Of a DNA stretch of 33,376 bases, positions 23,793 to 32,111 are shown one piece after another. The translations under genes and the position numbers were made by a program. This DNA is from an uncultured Pseudomonadota bacterium (GTDB lineage: Bacteria > Pseudomonadota > Alphaproteobacteria > Rs-D84). The notes below the pieces were generated by a model that was given only the letters and a program-made list of their open reading frames with translations, searched no databases and was not told the DNA's origin. Location: the NCBI GenBank assembly GCA_902787305.1, contig CADAFS010000011.1:1-33376 (forward strand). Reading direction: 5' to 3'. How positions within the stretch are numbered: position 1 is the first letter of the stretch; every line of letters begins with the position of its first letter.

Positions 23793-24240
23793 TTTGCACC
23801 GCCTGAATAGTCACAATTGTTGGAATATATAACACACTTGTAATTGCAAACATAATAACCAAATGTAATAAATTTATAAAACCTATGTGTTGCAAAAACA
23901 TAAATAAAATAACAATTCCCAAAAATGTCATAAACGCGTATACGCCGGATTTCTTGGTATGCGTCAAATCAATGGCCGTTTGTAAATTCATAATCATATA
24001 ACACAGGCAATAATATATCGTCCACATAAAATCACTTCCGAATTTATAATCCAACAAAAAACACATAACCAAGGCGAACGGCGCAAAATAACGCACCGGT
24101 TTTATAAAAGAGCAATAAAAAATCGGTATAATACAAAGCAGCCCCGCCGGATTCACCCACGGACAAGACAACCGCCACAACACAATCGTTAGCAAGAACG
24201 GGAAAGCAATTTGTAAATATCTTATAATTTTTTGCTTCAT
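23785..24240 (-). CDS. mreD: Rod-shape determining protein MreD
   Basis: This hydrophobic 151-residue protein (ATG 24238-24240) has about five membrane segments, as expected for MreD, which helps anchor the elongasome. The sequence itself is weakly conserved; the call rests on position between mreC and mrdA, size and hydrophobicity. The start overlaps the mreC stop by ATGA. A longer in-frame reading that begins inside mreC adds a Cys-rich stretch unlike the family. Confidence 0.82.
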   Translation of the reverse strand: MKQKIIRYLQIAFPFLLTIVLWRLSCPWVNPAGLLCIIPIFYCSFIKPVRYFAPFALVMCFLLDYKFGSDFMWTIYYCLCYMIMNLQTAIDLTHTKKSGVYAFMTFLGIVILFMFLQHIGFINLLHLVIMFAITSVLYIPTIVTIQAVQND

Positions 24241-25061
24241 TGGTAATCGCCATTTTCCCCGGTAAACTTTAACACAATCACACGCGACACATTCCAAGGC
24301 AACGCAACATCAACCTCTGATTCATTTTTCATTTCGCCAACATATATTTCTGGGGGTAAAACACCACTTATATTACTGGTCAACAACTTGATGCCCTTTG
24401 CGCCTTTGAAACCATGGTCACTAAAAAAACCAACCGTTGGTACTGATGACCCGTCCCCGCGCAGAAATCCGTGAACTTCGGACCCGGCGATACGAACCGC
24501 GATATTTGTTGATGAATCAATAAGCGACCGCACGCGTGCAAAATGCATACCTGAATCGATAATCGTACCAACCATTTTATTATCAAAAGAAATAACCACC
24601 ATGCCCGGTTCAACACCATCGGCCGCACCCCGATTTATCATAAATGTTTCATGATGTGCCGCGGAATTATCATACATAACATCGGCGATTACGGTTTCAT
24701 AGTCCGTGTTTCGTGCCACCCCCAATTCGCGAATAAGTTTTTTGTTTTCAAGAATCGCCACATCACAATCGGTATTCTTCGCCAATGCCACGGCAAGTTT
24801 TGCACGCAATTCCTCGTTTTCTTCTTCCAATACTGAAACGCGATGAATTCGTTTTACTATTTTCCCGCCCGCCCGAAAAGGCCAACTTATTGCGTCACCA
24901 ATCGCATGAAAAACCGGGAAAATGGTGTGCGCGACACCATTTGCAAACTGAAAATTCGGTCTTGCGACAATGATATATATGGCAATCGCCGGAACCAAAC
25001 ACCCGAACCCGATGGCCTTTATAATTGTGCGCAACCTGGAAGATACTTTCTTGGAACTCAT
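24237..25061 (-). CDS. mreC: Rod-shape determining protein MreC
   Basis: The 274-residue product has an N-terminal cytoplasmic basic segment, one membrane helix (about 15-31), a periplasmic coiled coil (about 70-105, EEENEELRAKLAVALAKN) and the MreC beta domains. These include DNSAAHHETFMINRGAADGV, the GMVVISFDNKMVG segment and a VRSLIDSSTNIAVRI region. MreC links MreB filaments to PBP2 and MreD. mreB is not beside it; a divergent rpmI lies upstream instead. There is no Shine-Dalgarno sequence before the ATG, and a promoter ends 9 bases upstream. Confidence 0.93.
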   Translation of the reverse strand: MSSKKVSSRLRTIIKAIGFGCLVPAIAIYIIVARPNFQFANGVAHTIFPVFHAIGDAISWPFRAGGKIVKRIHRVSVLEEENEELRAKLAVALAKNTDCDVAILENKKLIRELGVARNTDYETVIADVMYDNSAAHHETFMINRGAADGVEPGMVVISFDNKMVGTIIDSGMHFARVRSLIDSSTNIAVRIAGSEVHGFLRGDGSSVPTVGFFSDHGFKGAKGIKLLTSNISGVLPPEIYVGEMKNESEVDVALPWNVSRVIVLKFTGENGDYQ

Positions 25062-25070
25062 GTCGGGGCA

Positions 25071-25099
25071 AGTTTAAACAGAAAAAAATTATTATTCAA
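25071..25099 (-). promoter_or_regulatory. Promoter of the mreC operon, giving an almost leaderless mRNA
   Basis: On the minus strand TTGAAT (25094-25099) and TAAACT (25071-25076) are separated by 17 bp. Only 9 bases separate the -10 box from the ATG, the same geometry as the lipid A operon promoter. Confidence 0.5.
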
Positions 25100-25106
25100 T
25101 AAAAAC

Positions 25107-25134
25107 TTGATTTTTGCAGAAATTGTGTCATAAT
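25107..25134 (+). promoter_or_regulatory. Promoter of rpmI-rplT
   Basis: TTGATT (25107-25112) and CATAAT (25129-25134) are separated by 16 bp. It lies back-to-back with the mreC promoter. Confidence 0.5.
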
Positions 25135-25154
25135 CCCACGGCAAACGGTCCGAA

Positions 25155-25173
25155 ATGGCAAAGGCATTGCCAT
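25155..25173 (+). promoter_or_regulatory. Leader hairpin before rpmI
   Basis: A perfect hairpin ATGGCAA-AGGCA-TTGCCAT sits in the rpmI leader. Its sequence also reads as a six-codon peptide (MAKALP, stop). It could be a ribosomal-protein binding site for autoregulation, but no known leader family is recognised. Confidence 0.3.
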
Positions 25174-25200
25174 AAGGATATAAAAACAAAAGAGGTAAAA

Positions 25201-25404
25201 ATGCCAAAATTAAAAACAAAGTCATACTTGAAAAAGCGTGCAAGAATGACCGCGACCGGTAAAATCAACGTTCGCCGGAACGCCCACAAGAAACTTTTGC
25301 GTAAAAAATCTGCGCGTGCAAATAACGCCGGGTCAAAACCGCAATATCTAAACGAAAACATGGTGGCTCAGGCGAAAATCCTGGCGCCGTATGGTTTGAA
25401 ATAA
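25201..25404 (+). CDS. rpmI: Ribosomal protein bL35
   Basis: The 67-residue basic protein matches bL35: MPKLKTKSYLKKR, ATGKINVRRNAHKK and the C-terminal ILAPYGLK region. The ATG at 25201 has a GAGG ribosome site. An in-frame ATG further upstream would extend through the leader hairpin and is rejected. It pairs with rplT 15 bases downstream. infC, which normally precedes this pair, is missing here. Confidence 0.97.
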   Translation: MPKLKTKSYLKKRARMTATGKINVRRNAHKKLLRKKSARANNAGSKPQYLNENMVAQAKILAPYGLK

Positions 25405-25419
25405 AATAAGGGGGCGAAA

Positions 25420-25785
25420 ATGGCAAGGGTAAAACGTGGAACAACGGTTCGTCAAAAACACAATAAAATTCTTGACCGTGCCAAGGGTTTTCTTGGCCGG
25501 CACAGCAGCACATACCGTGCCGCGCGTGAAAAATCAGAAAAGGCGGGTCAGTATGCATACCGCGACCGTCGCACCAAAAAGCGCGATTTTCGGTCACTGT
25601 GGATTGTTCGTATCAATGCGGCGGTGCGTCCGTCTGGAATTACATATAGCCAGTTTATGAACGGCCTGCACAAGGCGGGAATTGAACTTGACCGCAAGGT
25701 TTTGGCGGAAATGGCGTATATGGGTGATGCGAATTTCGCAAAACTGATTGAAACCGCAAAACGATTTATTGCCGGGGATAAATAA
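25420..25785 (+). CDS. rplT: Ribosomal protein bL20
   Basis: bL20 binds 23S rRNA early in large-subunit assembly. The 121-residue product begins MARVKRG, then shows [16 protein letters not shown] (here QKHNKIL), [10 protein letters not shown] and the [14 protein letters not shown] block. The C-terminal globular domain has [13 protein letters not shown] [20 protein letters not shown]. Length and composition are normal. An AGGGGG ribosome site precedes it. In many bacteria bL20 represses its own operon by binding the leader. Confidence 0.97.
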   Translation: MARVKRGTTVRQKHNKILDRAKGFLGRHSSTYRAAREKSEKAGQYAYRDRRTKKRDFRSLWIVRINAAVRPSGITYSQFMNGLHKAGIELDRKVLAEMAYMGDANFAKLIETAKRFIAGDK

Positions 25786-25821
25786 AAAACCCTTGGCGGC
25801 GAATTGTTTTTATTCTAAGAT

Positions 25822-25852
25822 TATGGGGCCGCAACCGCGACCCCATATTTAT
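25822..25852 (+). terminator. Hairpin between rplT and pheS
   Basis: TATGGGG and CCCCATA arms enclose an inner CGC-AACC-GCG stem, followed by TTTATT. It may be a partial terminator or attenuator separating ribosomal protein expression from pheST. No Phe-rich leader peptide is seen. Confidence 0.5.
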
Positions 25853-25867
25853 TAAAAGGTAAATATC

Positions 25868-26818
25868 ATGCTAAAAGAACAAATTAAAAATGCCAAAACA
25901 TTAAATGAATTACAGGAACTGTATGCGTCCGTGTTTGGTAAAAATGGCACAATGACCGCAAAATTGCGCGAAATGAAGAATTTGGATAATGATGCGCGTG
26001 CGGAATTAAACCGTGAAAATACCGAACTGCGTGAATTGTTCAAATCGCGCCAATCGGAAATCGAAACGGCGGAATTAAACGCCGCACTTGCCACACAGAA
26101 ACTTGATGTGACATTGGACGCGGAACCGGAAAACCGCGGAACAATTCACCCATTGACCAAGGCATTGTCGGAAATATCCGAAATTTTGGAATCTTTTGGT
26201 TATACGCGTCATACGGGCCCGGAAATCGAAGACGATTGGCATAATTTTACCGCGCTAAACACACCCGCGCATCACCCCGCCCGTGATATGCAGGATACAT
26301 TTTTCTTGAACAATGGCAACGTTATGCGCACACAAACATCGGCGATTCAAATTCGTGCGATGGAATCCGAAGGCGTGCCGATTAAAATGTTTGCGACCGG
26401 TTCAACATATCGCAAAGAAATGGACGCGACCCACGGCCCAATGTTCGGCCAGGTCGAAGGACTTTATATAGACAAAAATGTCACACTTTCCGATTTAATC
26501 GGTGATATCCGCGCGTTTTTTAAGCGTTTCTTTGGACTTAGTAATGTTGAATTGCGTATTCGGCCATCGTATTTTCCTTTCACCGACCCCAGTATAGAGG
26601 TTGATATGAAATGGAACGGCGACCGTTGGTTGGAAATGATGGGCGCGGGTATGGTTCATCCAAATGTTTTGCGTAATTGTGGCATTGACCCCGATAAGTA
26701 CCAAGGATTTGCATTTGGTTTTGGTCTTGACCGACTTGCGATGTTGAAATATAACCTGCCGGATTTGCGCGATTTGTATGGCAATGATGTTCGTTGGCTA
26801 AAAACATGTGGTTTTTAA
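25868..26818 (+). CDS. pheS: Phenylalanine-tRNA ligase alpha subunit
   Basis: PheS carries the catalytic core of the (alpha-beta)2 enzyme that charges tRNA-Phe. The 316-residue product has the N-terminal coiled-coil region (about 1-85), HPLTKALSEI, and motif 1 region FGYTRHTGPEIEDDWHNF. A HPARDMQDTFF segment, motif 2 (FATGSTYRKEMDATHGPMF) and motif 3 (GFAFGFGLDRLAML) follow. It is slightly shorter than the ~327-330 residue norm. It lies 16 bases before pheT and has an AAAAGG ribosome site. Confidence 0.97.
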   Translation: MLKEQIKNAKTLNELQELYASVFGKNGTMTAKLREMKNLDNDARAELNRENTELRELFKSRQSEIETAELNAALATQKLDVTLDAEPENRGTIHPLTKALSEISEILESFGYTRHTGPEIEDDWHNFTALNTPAHHPARDMQDTFFLNNGNVMRTQTSAIQIRAMESEGVPIKMFATGSTYRKEMDATHGPMFGQVEGLYIDKNVTLSDLIGDIRAFFKRFFGLSNVELRIRPSYFPFTDPSIEVDMKWNGDRWLEMMGAGMVHPNVLRNCGIDPDKYQGFAFGFGLDRLAMLKYNLPDLRDLYGNDVRWLKTCGF

Positions 26819-26834
26819 TAAAAAGGTGTGAAAA

Positions 26835-29141
26835 ATGAAATGGACTTTTGATTGGTTAAAAGAATACCTAAATACAAATTTATCCGCCACGGAAATCGCG
26901 GACAAACTGACACACATCGGGCTAGAGGTTGAAGATTTAATTGCCCCCCTGCCCCCGATTGCGGCGCGTGTTGTGGAATGCAAACCACATGAAAACAGCG
27001 ACCATTTGCATGTTTTAATGGTTGATGACGGCGGTAAAGATTTGCGCCAGGTTGTCTGTGGCGCACCCAATGTGCGTGTTGGTATGATATCCGCACTTGC
27101 AAGGCCGGGTTGTGTAATCCAAGGCCACGAAATCCAAAGCGGTAAATTGCGCGGTGTTGTGTCCGACGGCATGATGTGCAGTGGTGAAGAATTGGGCGTA
27201 AATGATGATGACACCGGAATTATCGAATTACCCGATGATACAAAAATCGGCACACCTGTTGTCGATTGCCCAACGGTCTTTGACGCGGGTATTACACCGA
27301 ACCGTCCCGATTATTTGGCGGTGCGCGGTGTTGCGCGTGACCTGTCTGCGGCGGGCGCGGGCGAATATATCGAACCGCATGATGACGGGTTCGCGGTGTC
27401 CGGCAAGGCACGCGGTGTAGACCTAAAAACCGATAAATGTCGCGCATATAAACTTGCAGAAATTCATAATATAAAAATGTCACCCAGTTCGGCAAAGATT
27501 GCGTCGCGCCTGCGTGCAATTGGGATAAACCCAAAGAACGCGCCAATCGATGCAACAAACTATATTTGCTATGATATGGCGCAACCAATGCATTGTTTTG
27601 ATGCGGATGAAATTGTTGGTAATATCACGGTGCGCATGGCAACGGACGGCGAAGAATTTACAGATTTATTCGGAACAAAACACGAATTAAAAAATACCGA
27701 TATTGTTGTTGCCGATGACGCGGGTGTCCTTGCACTGGCCGGTGTTGTTGGTGGCGCACGCGGTTGTACATCTGATAAAACAAAAAATATAATTTTGGAA
27801 AGTGCGTACTTTGACCCGGTGTGTATTCGTAAAACATCAAAGCGGCTGTCGATGTCAACCGACGCATCGTATCGTTATGAACGCGGCATTGACCCAACAA
27901 TAACCGGTCCGTCACTAATGTCCGCCGTAAAGATAATTACTGATGTATGCGGTGGCGATATTGTCGGTTTTTCCGCCGCCGGAACGGACACACCAACAAA
28001 CCCAGAAATTGAATTTTCACCGGAATTATTTGTTCAAAAAACCGGGATTGAAATGTCCGCTGATGAAATGAAAGATATTTTAACAAAACTTGGCTATACA
28101 GGAAATTTTGCCGGAAAGAAATGGAAAGTGACCGCGCCCAATTCACGCACGGATGTTAAAATTCCGGAAACAATAGTCGCAGATTTAATCCGTATTTGTG
28201 GATACGATAAAATTGCACAAAACGACACGCACACCACGGGTGACGCGGTGCGTGGCGATAATTTTGATTTGCACACAAAGCAAAAACTTGCCGCGCGTGG
28301 GTTGAATGAATGCCGTTCGTATGGTTTTGGTAATTCGCGTGTTGAAAAGATTTTGTCCAACAAACCGTCTGTATGCGTTGCAAATCCTATTATTGCGGAC
28401 TTTGATACGGCGCGAAATTCGTTACTTGGAATTTTGTTGAACGCGGTTTCGGAAAATGAAAAACGCGGATATCCTGATTTGAATTTGTTTGAAATGGGAA
28501 CGGTTTTCGACGGCGATATGCCAGGCGAACAACACACCGAAATTTGCATTGTTCGCACCGGCGCAACATCACCAAAACATTGGCAAAAACGTAATCGCAC
28601 CGTTGATATATATGATGTCAAGGCGGATATTGTTTCGCTGCTAAACGGTCAAAACTTTACAATAGACACCGAAAATCCACCACTTTGGGCGCACCCATAT
28701 CGTTATGGTGCAATAATGCAAGGTAAGAAAAAACTTGGCGAATTTGGCGAATTGCATCCGTCGGTTGCGCGCGCGTTAAAGATAAAAACAAATGTTGTTA
28801 TCGGTATTGTCGGCGATATAGAAAACCTGCCGCGTCGGGTTTTGCCACATGGGCCAATTGTTATGGGCGATTTTCAACCAATAACGCGTGATTTTGCGTT
28901 CGTTGTGCCGTCCGATTTTCCAGCTGACCGGTTGGTTGCGGCGGCGCGATATGCAACAAACCCGATATCAAGTGCGGTTGTGTTTGATTCGTTTGAAATG
29001 CCGGATGGTAAAAAGTCCGTTGCGTTCACAATTACATTTACACCGCGCGAAAAAATGTCGGAATCTGATTTAGCAAAATTGCACGCCGACATAATCGCCG
29101 CGGTTGAAAAGAAATGCCCCGCCCATGTCCGGGATAAATAA
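26835..29141 (+). CDS. pheT: Phenylalanine-tRNA ligase beta subunit
   Basis: The 768-residue product has the PheT order: MKWTFDWLKEYL, then an EMAP/OB tRNA-binding domain (VVECKPHENSDHLHVLMVD and VVCGAPNVR). B3/B4 editing-type domains follow (TPNRPDYLAVRGVARDL, IDATNYICYDMAQPMHCFD, and ESAYFDPVCIRKTSKRL). B5 (about 410-480) and the catalytic-like core come next, and a C-terminal FDX-ACB domain (FQPITRDFAFVV, through TFTPREKMSESDL) closes the protein. It is a little shorter than the usual ~790-800 residues. It pairs with PheS, 16 bases upstream. Confidence 0.97.
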   Translation: MKWTFDWLKEYLNTNLSATEIADKLTHIGLEVEDLIAPLPPIAARVVECKPHENSDHLHVLMVDDGGKDLRQVVCGAPNVRVGMISALARPGCVIQGHEIQSGKLRGVVSDGMMCSGEELGVNDDDTGIIELPDDTKIGTPVVDCPTVFDAGITPNRPDYLAVRGVARDLSAAGAGEYIEPHDDGFAVSGKARGVDLKTDKCRAYKLAEIHNIKMSPSSAKIASRLRAIGINPKNAPIDATNYICYDMAQPMHCFDADEIVGNITVRMATDGEEFTDLFGTKHELKNTDIVVADDAGVLALAGVVGGARGCTSDKTKNIILESAYFDPVCIRKTSKRLSMSTDASYRYERGIDPTITGPSLMSAVKIITDVCGGDIVGFSAAGTDTPTNPEIEFSPELFVQKTGIEMSADEMKDILTKLGYTGNFAGKKWKVTAPNSRTDVKIPETIVADLIRICGYDKIAQNDTHTTGDAVRGDNFDLHTKQKLAARGLNECRSYGFGNSRVEKILSNKPSVCVANPIIADFDTARNSLLGILLNAVSENEKRGYPDLNLFEMGTVFDGDMPGEQHTEICIVRTGATSPKHWQKRNRTVDIYDVKADIVSLLNGQNFTIDTENPPLWAHPYRYGAIMQGKKKLGEFGELHPSVARALKIKTNVVIGIVGDIENLPRRVLPHGPIVMGDFQPITRDFAFVVPSDFPADRLVAAARYATNPISSAVVFDSFEMPDGKKSVAFTITFTPREKMSESDLAKLHADIIAAVEKKCPAHVRDK

Positions 29142-29385
29142 TTTTAATGCACAATTAAAGCAGGAAGGTGTTATTATTTTGGAATGTTGCAATACCTAAC
29201 GGTGTTACTAAGTTCAATGACAAGATTAGCTAAAAAGCTTAAAATAAGAGTCAAAGGACCGGTGATACGCAAAACTATTATGCACAATAATAAACCGTGT
29301 GATGGTACTGTTTGGGCGATATACTTGCACCGCACTGCGTCCGAAATGTGCCACCTGTCCCCTTGCAAAACTCTGCGATTGTAAA
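29142..29385. other. Intergenic stretch between convergent pheT and mnmG
   Basis: A 66-codon plus-strand frame (29184-29384), or a shorter one from 29217 with a basic start (MTRLAKKLKIRVKGP), exists but has no clear ribosome site and no recognisable family. It may be a degraded gene fragment. No hairpin terminator is evident, and I see no known RNA. Confidence 0.3.
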
Positions 29386-31026
29386 TTATTTTAGTTTACG
29401 AAGAACCACCATAATTCCAGCCGGGGTCATACCGGGGATTTTTTGTAATTCTGCGATATTTGCCGGGCGAACGCGTTTCAATTTTTCGCAAAGTTCGCGG
29501 GTCAGCCCCGGCATATTATCATAGTCAAAATCCGCCGGAATTTTTATTTCTTTGTCGCGCCGATACGATTCTATTTCCCGGTTGTTTCGCATAATATACC
29601 CGGCATAGAATTTATCATTTTCGGAAATTTTCCCGGCTTTTTTATCAATTTTATTCAAAAAGGCCGGCAAATCGATTAATCCCAAATCGACCCCCATTTG
29701 CCCCAATCGTGCAATCGCATTATCGGCGCGCAGGTTCAATCGATATTCCGCCCGCGATGTGAACATACGATACGGTTCATCCACCCCCATTGTTGTAATA
29801 TCATCAATCATCACGCCAATCATAGAATTTGTTCGGTCCAAATCCAATGTCGGCAGGACACGCGCGAACGCGGCGGCATTTGCACCCGCAACCAAACCTT
29901 GGGCGGCGGCTTCTTCATACCCGGATGTTCCGTTTATTTGCCCGGCAAAGAAAAGCCCGTCCGTCCCCCGCGCCATCAAATGTTTATCAATCGCGCGCGC
30001 ATCAATCGCATCGTATTCAATTGCGTATCCATACCGCGCAAAGCGTGCATGTTCCAACCCCGGAATTGTGCGAATCCATCGGTCTTGGATGTCCGCGCCA
30101 AAACTTGTTGAAATGCCGTTTGGATAAATTAAATCACTGTGCAGCCCTTCGGGTTCCAAGAAAACATGATGTGTGGCGTGGTCGGGAAAACGCATAACCT
30201 TGTCTTCGATTGATGGGCAATACCGCGGGCCGATTCCGGTTATGTCGCCGTTATACATCGGTGCATTTTTTATATTTTTTCGAATAATTTCATGCGTTTC
30301 CGGTGTCGTGTGCGTGATAAAACATACCGCCGTGTTGTTGTCCACATCGCACCCATCGGAAAACCAATCGTGTGGCGTGTCCGGCAATTGTTCTTCGCAT
30401 ACCGAAAAATCAATAGAATCACGATAAATTCGTGCCGGCGTTCCGGTTTTAAGTCGAATTATATCAAACCCAAAATCGCGCAATACGCCGGAAATCACCG
30501 TATCGGGCGATTGGTGTTCGCCATTGTCCATAATTCGTCCGGACGGAATTTTTTCGCCGCCCATTGTAACAATCCCACGCAAAAAAGTCCCGGTTGTGAA
30601 TACGACGGATTTCGCCGCATAGGCGCCGTTTATAATTTTGTTTTCTAAATCAATTGATTCAACTTTTTCAAATTGCACGGTTAAATTTTTTTGATTCTGC
30701 AAAATTTTCATAACCGCGTTATGATAAAGTTCACGGTCAATCTGGGCGCGTAATGCCTGTGTCGCTGGGCCATGCGACGCGTTAAGGGTTCGAAAATGAA
30801 TTCCCGCCATATCTGCGGCGCGTGGCATAACACCACCAAGTGCGTCCATTTCCGCAACCATTTGCGATTTGCCGGGGCCCCCAATCGACGGATTGCAAGA
30901 CATAGCCCCCAAATCAGATTCGCGCATTGTAATCAGCAGTGTCCTTGCACCGCGCCGCGCCGCGGCCGCCGCCGCTTCCGTTCCGGCGTGTCCACCACCA
31001 ATAACAATGACATCAAAATTTTGCAT
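29386..31026 (-). CDS. mnmG: tRNA uridine-5-carboxymethylaminomethyl synthesis protein MnmG (compact form)
   Basis: MnmG (GidA) works with MnmE to modify the wobble uridine of certain tRNAs. The 546-residue product has the FAD-binding start VIVIGGGHAGTEAAAAAARRG, and CNPSIGGPGKSQMVAEMDALGG. The family's LKTGTPARI, GPRYCPSIEDKV, NGTSGYEEAAAQGL and MFTSRAEYRL motifs are also present. The C-terminal SAM-like domain ends with the normal RPANIAELQKIPGMTPAGI. It is about 70-80 residues shorter than typical MnmG. The loss is in the helical region between GLIDLPAFL and YAGYI, not at either end. It starts at an overlap with the fabG stop (TAATG), an unusual operon partner. Confidence 0.94.
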   Translation of the reverse strand: MQNFDVIVIGGGHAGTEAAAAAARRGARTLLITMRESDLGAMSCNPSIGGPGKSQMVAEMDALGGVMPRAADMAGIHFRTLNASHGPATQALRAQIDRELYHNAVMKILQNQKNLTVQFEKVESIDLENKIINGAYAAKSVVFTTGTFLRGIVTMGGEKIPSGRIMDNGEHQSPDTVISGVLRDFGFDIIRLKTGTPARIYRDSIDFSVCEEQLPDTPHDWFSDGCDVDNNTAVCFITHTTPETHEIIRKNIKNAPMYNGDITGIGPRYCPSIEDKVMRFPDHATHHVFLEPEGLHSDLIYPNGISTSFGADIQDRWIRTIPGLEHARFARYGYAIEYDAIDARAIDKHLMARGTDGLFFAGQINGTSGYEEAAAQGLVAGANAAAFARVLPTLDLDRTNSMIGVMIDDITTMGVDEPYRMFTSRAEYRLNLRADNAIARLGQMGVDLGLIDLPAFLNKIDKKAGKISENDKFYAGYIMRNNREIESYRRDKEIKIPADFDYDNMPGLTRELCEKLKRVRPANIAELQKIPGMTPAGIMVVLRKLK

Positions 31027-31754
31027 TAAAACCGCCCAAGCCCGCCGTTTATATGTAATACTTGGCCATTGATATACGACGCTTCATCGGACGCCAAGAA
31101 CACGCACGCATTTGCAATATCATCCGGTTCGCCGAAACGCCCCGCCGGAATTTGCGCCAAATAATTCTTTTTCAATTCTTCGGACAAAACATCTGTCATT
31201 GGTGTTTTAATAAATCCCGGCGCAATCGCATTTGCGGTGATACCGCGTGATGCGACTTCGGCGGCAATCGATTTTGTCATCGCAATCATACCACCCTTAC
31301 TTGCCGCATAGTTCGCCTGGCCCGCGCCACCGATAACACCGATAATTGACGCCATATTTATAATACGACCAAACCGTTGCTTCATCATCGGCATAATCGC
31401 CGCACGACACATTTTGAAACAAGACCGCAAATTCGTATTGATAACATTATCAAACTGTTCATCCGTCATACGCATAAGTAATGTATCCGCCGTAATTCCT
31501 GCGTTGTTGATAAGCACATCCACCCGACCGCATTTTTCGATTGCGTCCATAACCAATTCAACCGCCGCGCCTTCGGCCGATAAATCCGCCGGAATTTTTA
31601 CATAAGAATCATCAAATTCCGAATCCAGTTTTGCCGTGTTACGCCCCGATACAACAACGGTCGCACCGGCTTCTTTCATTTTACGGGCAATCGCCCCGCC
31701 AATCCCACCGGTTGCCCCGGTTATTAAAACAACTTTATCTTTCAAATCGAACAT
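31026..31754 (-). CDS. fabG: 3-oxoacyl-[acyl-carrier-protein] reductase
   Basis: FabG reduces 3-oxoacyl-ACP with NADPH in fatty acid elongation. The 242-residue product is a short-chain dehydrogenase with TGATGGIG (cofactor loop), NNAG in VLINNAGI, and the catalytic Ser-Tyr-Lys (NMASIIGV then QANYAASKGG). The C-terminus IAPGFIKTPMTD, then ASYINGQVLHINGG, is typical of FabG. I use the ATG at 31752-31754, 5 bases after a GGGGG ribosome site; a second in-frame ATG four codons upstream lies on that site. It overlaps mnmG by one base. Confidence 0.95.
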   Translation of the reverse strand: MFDLKDKVVLITGATGGIGGAIARKMKEAGATVVVSGRNTAKLDSEFDDSYVKIPADLSAEGAAVELVMDAIEKCGRVDVLINNAGITADTLLMRMTDEQFDNVINTNLRSCFKMCRAAIMPMMKQRFGRIINMASIIGVIGGAGQANYAASKGGMIAMTKSIAAEVASRGITANAIAPGFIKTPMTDVLSEELKKNYLAQIPAGRFGEPDDIANACVFLASDEASYINGQVLHINGGLGRF

Positions 31755-31788
31755 TTTATCCCCCATTTTTACCCTTGGTTACATCCTT

Positions 31789-32109
31789 TTAGTTACCCCG
31801 GTTTCTTTTTCTGCATTTTGAAAAATAGCGGGCAACGATATTGTTTATTGTTTCTGTTTGATTACTTGTTTGTTTCGGAATTTTTAATTGCACACCGTTG
31901 AAAGTCAACATTGCGTCCCGATTATATGTTGTAGATTGATTTAAAACATACTCTACCACATAGTGTATTGATATTCCTGGCGCTGCCTCAAATGCTAGGG
32001 TTTTTGGACACCACTTACCATAGCAAACTATTGTATCGTTTTCATCACAATAAGCGGTCCATTTGTTGCTTGATGATGTTGAGAAGTCTCCATATATTAA
32101 ACGTGGCAT
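31789..32109 (-). CDS. Hypothetical 106-residue protein inside the fab operon
   Basis: I do not recognise this product. It begins MPRLIYGDF at the ATG 32107-32109, with a good ribosome site (AGAGGTG), directly after the fabD stop codon. A longer in-frame reading overlaps fabD and looks like a shadow. The sequence has three Cys in the first half (AYCDEN, IVCYGKWC), an aromatic segment IHYVVEYVLNQ, a predicted beta strand AMLTFNGVQLKI, and a basic end with a fourth Cys (FSKCRKRNRGN). There is no signal peptide or membrane helix. Its codon choice and composition differ from the two fab genes beside it. It may be a recent insertion into a conserved gene pair. Confidence 0.7.
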   Translation of the reverse strand: MPRLIYGDFSTSSSNKWTAYCDENDTIVCYGKWCPKTLAFEAAPGISIHYVVEYVLNQSTTYNRDAMLTFNGVQLKIPKQTSNQTETINNIVARYFSKCRKRNRGN

Positions 32110-32111
32110 AT

